Source: Boesenbergia rotunda
Taxonomy: Eukaryota; Streptophyta; Magnoliopsida; Zingiberales; Zingiberaceae
Length of the DNA: 64,000 nucleotides
Assembly: GCA_024364735.1 (NCBI GenBank)
Contig: JAGFNQ010005233.1
Location: 1-64,000, forward strand
Direction of reading: 5' to 3'
The notes below the pieces were generated by a model that made no database searches, was not told where the DNA came from, and worked only from the letters and a program-made list of their open reading frames with translations. Positions 33,998 through 45,500 of this stretch are shown here, piece after piece. The position numbers were made by a program, and so were the translations under genes. The first letter of the stretch is position 1, and each line of letters opens with the position of its first letter.

Positions 33998-35753
33998 TGT
34001 TAGTGAGAGCCCTAGAGCCAATCATATGATGATTACTTTTTGGACTCATTGTATCATATTCTTGTATATATATTTATTATATAAAGGCATTTCTTATGGT
34101 TATTGTACTTATGTGTATTGGTGCCAAATAACTTAGTATAATAACGTCCTTGAGTAGAAGGTTCTTATCTATATCAATCGATTAGTTGAATCGATAGTGA
34201 GATGATATAGAGAACACTACTCTTAATTATTCTTAGTCAAGTATTAACATTCAAGGACAATGTTAATGCATAGAGACTAGCATGTAGGTCAACATGATGA
34301 CTTGATCTCACAAGTCATGGATATGAGATATCAAGTTGACACATGGGTATACATTAGAGAATGTATACTGAATGACCCGCCATGAGAAAGTATCATGGAT
34401 TGTTATATGAGTGTCATATACTTTCTCATGTGACTATTAGTATGACTATAGTCCTAGACCTGAAGTTACCATAGTTCCCTACATAAGGAGTTACGTACTT
34501 TGGCTTCGTCAAACGTCACCCGTAACTGGGTGGACTATAAAGGCGATTATTGGGTTTGTAACAAATTATGCGGAGGGATGTGAGTAACGTAGATGGGATC
34601 TAACCCTCCTATATAACGGGAGTGATATCTTCGTTCTTGATAGAGTAAGACCACTAAGTGCATGGCCATGCCCAAATAAGGCAATATTAGATATTGAGCT
34701 TATTTGATTATAGTGAGTCTACTTGGAGATCAAGACATATAGATTGATTTGAGGATGACACGGTCTATGCCTCATAAAAGATCAATCTAGATATCGAGGA
34801 TAGAAGGACGTTGTCACATATTGTGATGGTCACAATTATTAGTCACAATGGTGATGTTGGATCTCGACATTCTTGTAACTTGGGTAGCAATGATGTGTTG
34901 CTAGATACCTCTCATTGCTTATGTCCTTAAATAGGTTTAAGGGCATTGCCAACGTTACAAGAACCTATAGGGTCACACACATAGAGCAATAGATGGAGAA
35001 TAAGTCCATATGATGGACCGAGAGTAATGAAGTCAAAGTTTGACTTTGGCTAAATATGGAAAGTCCATAAAAGGCAAGTTTGACTTGACTCAAATTAGAC
35101 AACTTGAGTTGGACTCGAGTTTGATCCAAGTGTTGGATGAATCTAATCATGGGAGAATAATGAAGTTAATGTTTGACTTTGGCTAAATATGGAAAGTCCA
35201 TAAGAGGCAAGTTTGACTTGACTCAAGCCACATCACCTTGACTTGACCAAGTGATGACTTGGCATCATCATCCAAGCTAAGTAACCTCCCCATTTGAATT
35301 TTGAATTCAAATAGGGGGTTACCCAAGGTGGTGGCCGGCCACTTAAACACACAAAAGGGGTTTTGTGTGTGTATGTGATTCATTCTTCTCCTCACTTGGT
35401 TTTGTTTTGTTTTTGCTCTCCCTCTCCTCTCATCTTGCTGAGACCCCAAGTAGTGCTAGCACACTTTTGGGCTCTCCTCTCCACTCTCTTGCTTGTGTGG
35501 ATACTTCTAGAGGGTTGCTACTTTGCATCCTTGAGATCCGACACCAACCGAGGAGCGAGCGGGAATTGCGGGGCACGCATCGAAGGTAGTTTTCTCTTCT
35601 CTAATAGATCTAGGTTGTAGATCGGTTTTGAAGAATGTAAACGAGCACTCGTAAAATTTTGAAATGGTTTTCTTCGCTCGGATCCTTTCTATTGGGGCTT
35701 TCGGGGTTTCCGCGATGCGGAAAAGCGGTTTTCGCGGCCCGAAAAACCCTACA
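33998..35753 (+). mobile_element. 3' LTR of the truncated copia element
   Basis: It follows a short purine-rich tract (AGTGGGAGAT) after RNase H, starts TGTTAGTGAGAGCC and ends AACCCTACA; 1756 bases. LTRs A and B at 1379-4338 belong to the same family. A block of about 65 bases (AAAGTTTGACTTTGGCTAAA and onward to GTTTGACTTGACTCAA) is present twice, near 35032 and 35169. The right flank is a partial LTR of another family, so the copia element had inserted about 40 bases from that LTR's start. Confidence 0.88.
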
Positions 35754-37454
35754 AAATTTAGGCTCTCAAATCCATGTTTTGATCCACTTTTATATGCTTA
35801 AGTTTGCATTTACATTAGGTTTCATGAATTACCTCTATTTTAGCTTTTGATTCAAATCTTTGAATATTTGAGACATTTTGACACTTAAATTTGAATCTAA
35901 TTTTGTAGGCTTTAATTAACCATGGACCTAGATCAGATTGGGTCAAACTTGAGTCAGAATTGGATCCGGATCAAGATAATCAAGCATCGGATTAATATGG
36001 GTCGTCCGATCAAGAAACGGCTAGATCTGAGCCATCTGTCAACTTCTGATCAATCCGAGCCCAAGATAGAGCTAATCAAGTTCACAGATCAAGATCTGGA
36101 GTTTTGACCCAAATCAGAGTCCATCTGACCGTCGGATCAAGTTTAAGGGGAGTTTCAACCATCCATTCAAAAGAGAGGAAGATCTGAGCCATCCGTCACA
36201 GATCCGGTTGATCCAAGCTAAGGGGAAGTAGATCAGAGCCATTGTCTCAAGATCTGGAAGGTTTGGTTCAGATCTAAGATGATCCAACCGTCAGATGAGG
36301 CCAGAACAATCACAGCCGTTCAAATTCAAAATGGGAGTTTAAATCAAAAACATCTCCATCGCCCTCGTCATCATCGCTAGATCGCGAGCTTCTTCCCTGC
36401 TTTCGAGTTCTTCAGTTTCTTCATCGATTTCTTTGTTGTTTCCTTCTCCGATTGCGCGACCAACATCAAATTCGTTTTCTTCTCAAGGTTTCAGATCAAT
36501 GAGGTTTATTTTCTATTTAGTTTGCTAATCCAAATCTCACAGTTGAAAGAGATACGGTGAGGGTTATGACGGAGCTGCTGAGCTTGCCGATCGATCCTTG
36601 TTGATTGCTGGTTTCCGTCGTCCGGAGCTGTCGAATCTTGAGAGGGGTTCTTGAAGGTGTTTCGATTGTTCCTAAGCGCGATCGCCATCTAGCCGATTGA
36701 GAAGGCAGAGATCAGGGATGGTTTTTCAGTTACTGATCATTCACCACGATCGGACAGAGTCACTCCTGATCGGTCCAGTGACCGATCAGAAGAAGACCTG
36801 ATCGGTCCCGTGACCGATCAGGAAGAGCAGAGCAGACTGATTCGTAGCAAACTGATCAGGGAGTGTTTCTTCATTAGTTTTTGAGTTCAGAGGGTTTCTA
36901 GCTTAACCTTTGTGTGACGGCAAAGGGAAGTCTTGTTGACGAATTGGTTTGATGATCAATTTAGGTTAATTTTGGTTCCAAGCATTTATGTCTTCAAGTT
37001 GTTTTAGCTTGTTTTCAACTATACTCCAATTCAAGTTCTTAAGCAATGCTTTGTTCTAATTTGCTTTATCCTGCAATTAGTTTACTGCAATTACTTCTCT
37101 GCAATTAGTTCTTAAATTTCAATTCTATAGGTTGGTTTTAATTGCTCAGATGTCAAATAGGTTAAGTTTAGTTTCCGCACTTATCTAATTTATTTCTGCT
37201 TAGTTCAGTCTATTTCGTTCCAAGTTGTTATTTCATACTGTCATTTCCTTATCGCAAAAACCCCCATTTTATTAGAAAACCCAAAACATTTAACGACAAC
37301 AACTTTCAAGCTTGAATTGAACATTCACAACTAGTCCTTGGAAAAATACAACCTGAGGCCCCTATTCTACATTTAACATTGTTAGCCAAGGGTTTTCAGC
37401 TTATAAATATCTAAATTTGAGGCTCATTTGTGACACTAGTAATTGGGTCCATCA
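35754..37454 (+). mobile_element. Partial LTR, same family as 30008-32170, first ~40 bp missing
   Basis: The sequence aligns with the reverse complement of 30008-32170: an ATCCATGTTTTGATCC block, TTTTGTAGGC, the GGTCAAACTTGAGTC block, ACAACCTGAGGCCCC near 37347, and an end at GGGTCCATCA. It lacks about 40 bases at the left because the copia element had inserted there. Two perfect 24-base palindromes of the form CTGATCGGTC-4-GACCGATCAG lie at 36766-36789 and 36798-36821. CTCAC follows its end. Confidence 0.82.
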
Positions 37455-37874
37455 CTCACCCCCAAGGCTTCTACATCCATTCTTTCCAACGCTCCAAACA
37501 CTTTCTCTCAAGCGCTGCGCCCCAACAAAGTTCGATTACGAGATTCCAGCGCCGACGATGACCCTCTGCTCCAGAATTCGATCCATCTCGGACGTCGGTA
37601 AAGTTTCAGTTTATAAAAGTGTTGTGATTTAGTTTTTCGAATTCTATATCTATACTATCAATCTGTAAAAACCTTTTCGAATATAGAATTGTCCAAAGTA
37701 AACGGTCAAGTACCGTGGGCCTTGAAGTAGGAGCCGACCGCGACTTCGAATCAAGTAAAAAATCGACTTGTGTTCTTGTGTACTTTATTTCTTTCCGCTG
37801 CGCATATTCTTTAACTGTCCGAAAAATTTTGATAACGATATTCACCCCCCTCTATCGTTTTCTTCGATCCAACA
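37455..37874 (+). mobile_element. 3' part of a copia-type 5' LTR
   Basis: The stretch ends with TTCACCCCCCTCTATCG and then CTTCGATCCAACA, followed by a primer site. The same ending is seen, in reverse, at the start of the E1 and E2 LTRs (AGAGGGGGGTGAATAGACGG), so these families are related. Its left part was displaced by the insertion at 37454. Confidence 0.75.
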
Positions 37875-37876
37875 AG

Positions 37877-37888
37877 TGGTATCAGAGC
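37877..37888 (+). other. Met-tRNA primer-binding site
   Basis: TGGTATCAGAGC, two bases after the LTR end CCAACA, is complementary to the 3' end of plant initiator Met-tRNA and is standard for copia elements. Confidence 0.85.
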
Positions 37889-38178
37889 GGGAGAAAAAAA
37901 TTTTCGTATTTTTTTTTTCTTTTTTTCGCTTTTTATTTCAAATAAATAATATTTGTGCGTGGGTTTAAAATATTCTTACGCCTTTTTGAATTTTGAATTC
38001 CTATTTTTTCACCATAAGTCAGAATTGATATAACGATCAAGTTTAAAAAATTTGTCAATTTTTTTTTATTATTTTAATATTTCTTTCGAAATTCGTGCTA
38101 TCTTAATTCGAGTAATCTCTTTTAACTCCTATTTTTTTCATTAATCAGAATATTCATTTTCTAAACGGGATTCTCCAA

Positions 38179-38889
38179 ATGGGCTTATGGCAGATCATCC
38201 AAACGGGATTCTCTTTTCCCGTAGAAGATGAGTTATCAATTGAGTGGAACAAACTGGATGAACAAACCCTCAACCAAATCGAGACCGATGCAAGGGCAAC
38301 TGCAATCCTACTATGTGGCCTAACCAAGGACCAACTCGAACTAGTAGGTCCATTCAGATGTGCTAGAGAAATTTGGGAAAAATTGATTAATATTCATCAA
38401 GAGATCTCAGATGAAGATGAAGATCAGGTAAGTTATTTTGCATACTCGGCTCAAGCTCAAATAGCCGAAACAGAGATGGAACCCGACTTCAAAATTGACT
38501 TCGGATCAGAAGATGAGATAGAATCTGTACATGACTGTGAATTCGAGCTAGAGTCAGAAAATGAATTGACTGAGACAAAAATAGTAACCAATTTTGAATT
38601 TTTTCCAGAATTACAATTCAATAATCAGACTGATACAGTAATAGTCGAGGAAGGTGTAATTTCTAGTGCAGGGAAAGCTCCAAGAGAACTACCAAAGAAG
38701 AAGCTTCAACCTGTGTCTGAGTCTGACTCAGACTCAGAATCAGAAGACAGTGAAGAAGATCGACCCAAACTGGTCCGATTAGCTCGTGATCATTACAAGA
38801 GTACTGGACAAACGATCGAGAAAGGTAAATTTTCAATATTTGAAAATCTAATATTTATCTCAAATACCATGATTAATTCTATAAATTAG
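38179..38889 (+). pseudogene. Copia-type gag fragment (UBN2-like), internally deleted
   Basis: The frame follows the primer site by about 290 bases. It contains the typical copia gag helix block WNKLDEQTLNQIETDARATA and LVGPFRCAREIWEKLINIHQ, then jumps to a long acidic tail (SDEDEDQVSYFAYSAQAQIA, VSESDSDSESEDSEEDRPKL). The basic region and CCHC knuckle are missing and no pol follows, like E1 and E2. The ATG at 38179 may not be the original start: AAACGGGATTCTC occurs twice (38165 and 38198), which suggests a small duplication or deletion at the N-terminus. It would act as a capsid protein; alone it is probably non-functional. Confidence 0.72.
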
Positions 38890-41235
38890 TTAAGGTTAAT
38901 ACGTTAGAAAACTTAATTCACAGCCTTGCTGATTTTAAAAAACCAGAGTTTTATTTCAATTATGATGTAACTTAGATCATTTTTGTCATGTTTATTTATT
39001 TTTTTTTATTATGCTTGGATTTAGAATTGGATAGCATAAGGACAAAGTGATTTAGTTGAAATTTGAACAACATAGTATTGGATAGACGTGAGATAATAGT
39101 ACGTTAGGGAAACCTTTCTAATAAGGTCAAGTATACCCTACTTGGTCTGCTTTGTCTGGTGGAACTAGCTGAAGCTACCGATCCAAGACCCAAGCCAGTT
39201 AGACCAAATTCTTTCAAGAAGTAACTTGAAGATGAATTTTTTATAAAAGGCTTTGACAAGGAAAGGGTTGATTATCCAATAAGGTTACGGCTAAAGAAGG
39301 CCTAGTGCCTCGCCAAGACCTGGAAGCCAATTATAGAAACCTAAATTCACTTTACTATTGTCAGATTTGAATCTAACATAAATTTCAACTAATCTTAGAT
39401 TCAACACAATTTTGCAAAATAGACTTAAACTTAATAAATATTTTCAAAATTAATTTAACCTTTTAAAATTAACCATATTTTTCAAACTTAAAATTTTCAT
39501 TTTTGTTAAAATATCTCACAAAACAGATAAGGTAACCTGTTTTGTCATGTAGAACTGGGTGAGATGTCTAGGACCTAATAATGTAGTACAATACTTTTTC
39601 AAAATCAACTCAATTGTTTTTCAAAATTAATTCTAAATTAACTCTTTATGTTTTCCACTCAACATTTTTCAAAAATTGAATTTCATTTGTTTTTAAAATT
39701 AACTCATCAATCTAAGTCTTGATTGAATTATACTAAGACCTAGGACTTGATTGGGTCAATTATTGATTGGTAAAACCAAGTCAACATAGTCAAACCTGGT
39801 CAATACTGAAGACTCTTAAAGCACTTAGATAAAGTCAGACGAGTCAGATACAAGGGGAGTTTTTTTATTTATTTTTTGAAAAATTTAGATTTTTTTCAAA
39901 AACCTTATGCTCTAAAATTTAGTATCATCTCAAAATAAGGTCTTCAAAAATTTGATTCAAAAACTTTCGTATAATTACTATCTCTTTGAAATATTATTAT
40001 CATATCTTTGAAAAATTATTATTATTTCAAAATATTTTTCGAAAACTGTGCTATCATTCCAAATTGTGTTTTCAAAAATTTATCTCCTTAAAAATTATCA
40101 TACTCAAAAGGCTGTTCAAAATTGTTCCTTTAATTTTGATAAACCCTAAAGATACACAGGAAGTCTTTATCATGATTTATAAGGACTTATAGGATGTGTC
40201 AAATTTAGAGGGAGTCTGAATCAAAAGAAGAATTTTTGAAAAGTTTTTTTTTTGATGATTATCTGTTTTGAAATTATTAGATAATTCCTTTGATCTGAAC
40301 TGAACCCTAAAGACTTAGAGGAAGAGTACTTGCGGTCAACAAGCTTCCTAGGAATGGGTCAAGTTTAGGGGGAGGTCAAATTAAAAGAATTATTGAATAT
40401 TTCAAGGCGATATGTGTTCACGCATGTATTTTCAAATCCTTCTGAAAACACAAGTAATTTCCTTTCAAATATTATCATTTTTTTAAATATTATTATTTTT
40501 AAAATATTTTTTTTAATAGAATCAATTTGAAATAATATTTCTCTTGAGATTGAAAATTTTCCAGGACACTTAAGGAAATGTCCTTGTAGCTAATAAGGCT
40601 TCCTAGGATTGTGTCAGACTGGAAGATAAACCAAGTCAAGTAAAATATTTTGCCTTCAAAAGTTCATATATTTTTCAAAATATACTTGCATATATTTTCA
40701 AAATACTATCATTTTGGTTTATCAAAATTCTTTTTGGAAATAGTATTTACTTGAGTTGGAGAATTTCTAGGACACTTAGGGAAATGTCCTTGTAGTTAAC
40801 AAGGTTTCCTAGGATTGTGTCAGACTGGAAAAGAAACAAAGCAAGTAAAATATTATGTGTTAAAAACAATATTTTTGTAAGTACTTTCAAAAGATAAGTC
40901 AAGTAATTTTCTTTAATATTTTAAAAGTACTTATGTTTTTCAAATTCATAATATTTTTCAAAGTACTTATGTTTTTCAAACTCATGATATTTAAAAAAAA
41001 ACTTATATTTTTCAAATAGCTCAATATCTTTTAAAGTACTTGCATTTTTTTTAAGTATTTACATTTTTCAAAGTATTCAAAATAAGTGGTTAAATGATCT
41101 GAACCTAAACTTATTGATTAAATACTTTTTATTGCTTGTCATGCATGGACTCAATGAGAATATACACTTGACTCCAATTCTATTTTTTTAGAGCATCAAT
41201 TCTTCATTCTTTCAAAAATTTTGTTACTTAGAAAG
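38890..41235. repeat. AT-rich interior of a gag-bearing element; repeated modules
   Basis: No pol motifs are visible. The sequence is rich in TTTTTCAAA words. A module of about 206 bases repeats: AGGACACTTA with GGAAATGTCCTTGTAG begins at 40563 and again at 40769, each followed by TCCTAGGATTGTGTCAGACTGG; a more diverged version is near 40316-40372. The words TTTAGGGGGAGGTC at 40371 resemble a polypurine tract, but no LTR start follows. The region ends where the G2 LTR begins. Confidence 0.5.
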
Positions 41236-42478
41236 TGATCCGGGCCTTCTGTTTCGGATGGAAAGTTGGGGGCCCGGTCGGAGTTAACCCGGTATAATCC
41301 GGGTCAGGGAAAATCAGACTCGTGCACCCCGATTCCACGGACCAGGTCGAAGGCTCATGCAGAAGATCGAGAGGTCGGGCGCCAGAGGTCAGTATCTAGA
41401 GCTCCGTGACTTCGGGCCGGGTACTAGAGCTCGGACACCGAGAGGTCGGGCGCTAGAGCTCAGTATCTAGAGCTCCGTGACCTCGGGCCGGGTACTAGAC
41501 CTCAGACACTGAGAGGTCGAGCGCCAGAGGTCAGTATCTAGAGCTCCGTGACTTCGGGCCGGGTACTAGAGCTCGGACACCGAGAGGTCGGGCGCTAGAG
41601 CTCAGTATCTAGAGCTCCGTGACCTCGGGCCGAGTACTAGACCTCAGACACCGAGAGGTCAGGCGCCAGAGGTCAGTATCAAGAGCTCCGTGACTTCGGG
41701 TCGGGTACTAGAGCTCGGACACTGAGAGGTCGGGCGCCAGAGGTCAGTATCTAGAGCTCCGTGACCTCGGGTCGGGCGCTAGAGCTCGGACACCGATAGG
41801 TCGGGAACTAACGCTCCGTGACCTCGGGCAGGGTACTAGAGCTCGAACACCGAGAGGTCGGGCGCCAGAGGTTAAGCCCCCCAGTTTGGGCTCTCGGGGT
41901 TAGGACACTCGTGAGCGCACGCCTTGGCCCCGACACTCGAGGTCGGGTACTTTAACACCATCCCCAACAGCTAAGGTGGGTAAATAATCTCACTACTCGA
42001 CCTGGCAAGGCCCCGTGCTAAAAGAGTCAGGTCTGCAACAAGGATCTGACGGGATCCTTCATTAAGAGGAAAAGACCTCTGACCTAATCATTACCTGACA
42101 CAGCCGCCAAGCATTAATTAAGGTCAGAAGGAGCAGATTCACAGGCTGACAGGCGGCTGTGTCAGTCTCACCCCATGGCTGAGACATCCCATAACCCAGT
42201 CTGACCACTGACTGATTCTTAATGAGATGTGACATCCCGCACGATGGGGGACTTTTCCCCTCCCCTATATAAACCCCACATGAGCCCCAAAGAAGAGATC
42301 ACTGCCACTTTGCAACCAGACCACCACTTTGTGAGCCCCCTTTTTTGTCCGAGCCGAGTGACCTGAGTCGGATTCCTACTTGAGCCCGGGTCAGACCCCC
42401 GAGCTACCGCAGACCGGGTCATCTTGATCAGACCGAGTCATCCAAATTAGAACCGGTCTTCGCTTGTCGACAGGATCA
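41236..42478 (+). repeat. 5' LTR of G2 with 71-bp array
   Basis: It starts TGATCCGGG and ends GGATCA like the G1 LTR. An array of 71-base units (starts at 41371, 41442, 41513, 41584, 41655, 41726 and 41797, then a short one to 41854) lies in U3. The first units alternate between a GCCAGAGGTC form and a GCTAGAGCTC form, giving a 142-base higher-order period. A TATA box is at 42266-42273. Confidence 0.9.
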
Positions 42479-42523
42479 AATTTGGCGCCGTCTGTGGGAA
42501 TCTAGTCTGATCGGAAGCTGAAG

Positions 42524-45500
42524 ATGAGCGACTCTAACCGGATGACCGTGATGCTTTCACAAGAAGACTTGGATATGCTAGTCGAAGCTAGAGCTATGAA
42601 GTTGGCGGCCACGCAACAGGCAGCTGCCCAACTCACTCGGGAAGGCCCAACCGAACCTGCTACCCGAGTGGGTACTGAAGGAGGAGCGCGCCAGGGTGAT
42701 CGCCCTCATTTTCACCCGGCACTGTTCGGACCAACAGAGGGAGTAGGACAGTTTGATCCCCATGAAGTTTCTTCCAGTCGGGCCCGAGCTAACAAGGGCA
42801 AGGCCCCTCTCGGCCAGGCCTCGACTAAACTAACCGGGTTCCCATTCTCCAACGAAATCTTGAAAGAGCCACTTCCTAAATGTTTCCGACTCTTTTCCAT
42901 CCCTGAATATGGAGGGGTCGCAGACCCGGAGGAGCATCTGAAGAAGTTCGAAATGCCGCACTGCTACACCAATACCCGGATAGTATTAAGTGCAGTGCTT
43001 TCCTGACCACTCTGGCCGGGCCAGCCCAGAGGTGGTTCGACAGACTCCCCGAAGGGTCGATAAAGGAGTTCGCCGACTTCAAAAGATTGTTTCTGCATCA
43101 CTTTGCAAGTAGTAAGAGACATTACAAGACCAACTTAAACTTGTTCACCATGAAGCAGGGCTCCAAGGAGTCTCTGAAAGTCTACATCAAAAGATTCAAT
43201 CAAGTTGCGTTAGACGTACCTACCGCTACATCCGAGGTGCTAGTCAGCGCCTTCGCTCAAGGTCTACAAGAAGGCGAGTTTTTTAGATCTTTGATCCGAA
43301 AACCCCCCAAGGACTTTGAAAGCCTCCTGGGTAAAGCTAGTAAGTATGTTGATGTAGAAGAAGTGCAAGTCGCCAAGAGGCCGGAGGCCCGACCTGCACC
43401 CGAGACCCCTCAACAGCAGCATAGGAGTGCACCTCCTGGAGGACCTCTCAGAAGCCCCAGAGCTATGGGACACCGACAAGGAGCCGAGAGAGGAATAGTT
43501 CAACAAGTGGCCCAGGGTTGCCTCCCTTCCAGATGGCAACCCTATTGTTCCTTTCATAATAGCCATACACACGATCTACAAGATTGCTGGCAAGCTGGCA
43601 GAGGTCGAGGTCGCACTGGCCGAGGAAGCCCAAGAGGAGCCCACCATGGAGGATGTCACGGTCGGGGAAGGACATCGCCGAGCCAATCCAGGTCCCCTAC
43701 CCGACCGGCTGCCCAAGCAGCCAGACAGTTGTTCCAGACCCCCGGTTCCCCCGGACGGGGGAACGCCAGCGAGGAGTAGGCAAATCAACAGAACTCTGTG
43801 CACGGGCCCATCAATGTCATTTCAAGTGGACCCACCTATGGAGATTCCAATCGGGCATGAAAATCTCAAGTCCGACGCCTTAATATCTATCAGGTGGGTT
43901 GTAGTTCCGCCCAAGCTCAGGGACCACAGATCAGTTTCGGCCCCTCGGATTTACAAGGAGTGGAAGTGCCTCATGAAGATGCTTTGGTCATCACGACGAT
44001 CATAGCTAACTATCAGGTCCTCCGGACCATTGTGGATTCAGGAAGTTCTGTGAATATCTTATACTTGAAGGCATTTGAACAACTGCAGATTGAGATGACT
44101 AAGCTGTAGCCCGTGGCAACACCCTTATTTGGATTCATGGGAAATGAGGTCCAACCGTTGGGCCAGATCAAGCTGGCCATATCACTCGGCGAAGAACCCT
44201 TAAGAAGGACCAGGTGGTCTACCTTCCTGGTAGTGGACACCCCCTCAGCCTACAATGCCATCCTGGGCTGGCCGGTGTTGAATGAGTTCCGAGCTGTGGT
44301 GTCCACTTTCTACTTGAAGGTCAAATTTCCAGTGGGTGATCAAGTTGGAGAGGCTAAAGGAGACCAAAAGGTAGCACGTCGGTGCTATGTGGACGACGCC
44401 CGAGTGGAGGTTAGCAAGTCCTTCCGAGCTGCGCCGGCTAATTGTAACATGGTTCAATCTTCTCAACCCTCCCCCTGGGCTGAGTTGATAGAAGAAAAGG
44501 AAGAGGTCCAATTGTCACTCGATCGAGAAGAGACCAAGGTGAGATAGCTCCTGGGCTACTGCCCGACCTCCGGCAACAACTGATAGAATGTCTGACTCAA
44601 AACCAAGATGTATTTGCCTGGTCCCAGTAAGATCTGAAAGGGGTCAGGCCAGAAGTCATGGAGCACAACCTGCATGTCTACCCGGACGCCCGACCTGTGA
44701 AGCAAAGAAAGAGAGACTTCAGTCCTGAGAAGAATAAAATCATCCAGGCTGAAGTGGAAAGGTTGTTGACAGCAGGACACATCCGAGAAGTGCAATTTCC
44801 TGCCTGGCTGGCCAATGTGGTGCTGGTCTCCAAGCCGGACGATAAATGGAGGGTGTGTATAGACTTCAGGGATCTCAACAAAGCTTGCCCAAAGGATTGC
44901 TACCCGCTTCCCCAAATAGACCAGATGGTAGACTCCATCATGGGGAGCGAGCTTATCTGCATGATGGATGCCTATCAAGGGTACCACCAAGTCCCGTTAT
45001 GCCTGGATGACCAAGAGAAGGTCAGCTTTGTCACAGCGGAGGGTACTTATTGCTACACTGTTATGCCCTTCGGACTTAAGAATGCTGGGGCGACCTATCA
45101 GAGGCTGATGAACAAGGTCTTTAGGGAGCAGCTTGGGAAAAACGTGGAAGTGTATGTGGATGACATCCTCATCAAGTCCCTCCGAGCCGCCGACCTGATA
45201 GCAGATGTGCAAGAGACCTGCTGCACTCTCAGGAGGTATGGCCTCAAGCTTAATCCAGCCAAGTGTCTGTTCAGAGCTAAGAGTGGTAAATTCTTCGGAT
45301 ACATCCTGACCGAACGGGGGATAAAGGCTAATCCAGGCAAAGTGAAAGCTCTACTAGACATGCCTCCCCCCAGAAACATAAAAGAAGTCCAGCGCTTGAC
45401 GGGGAGAATCACTGCCTTGTCCTGATTCATCTCCCGGTCAGCTGATAGAAGTCTACCATTCTTCAAGGTTCTGTACAAGGCCACTAAGTTCCAATGGGAT

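Noticed and set aside
41371..41854. CRISPR-like regular array
   Set aside because: The 71-base units are contiguous without unique spacers and lie in a plant LTR; CRISPR does not occur in plant nuclear genomes.
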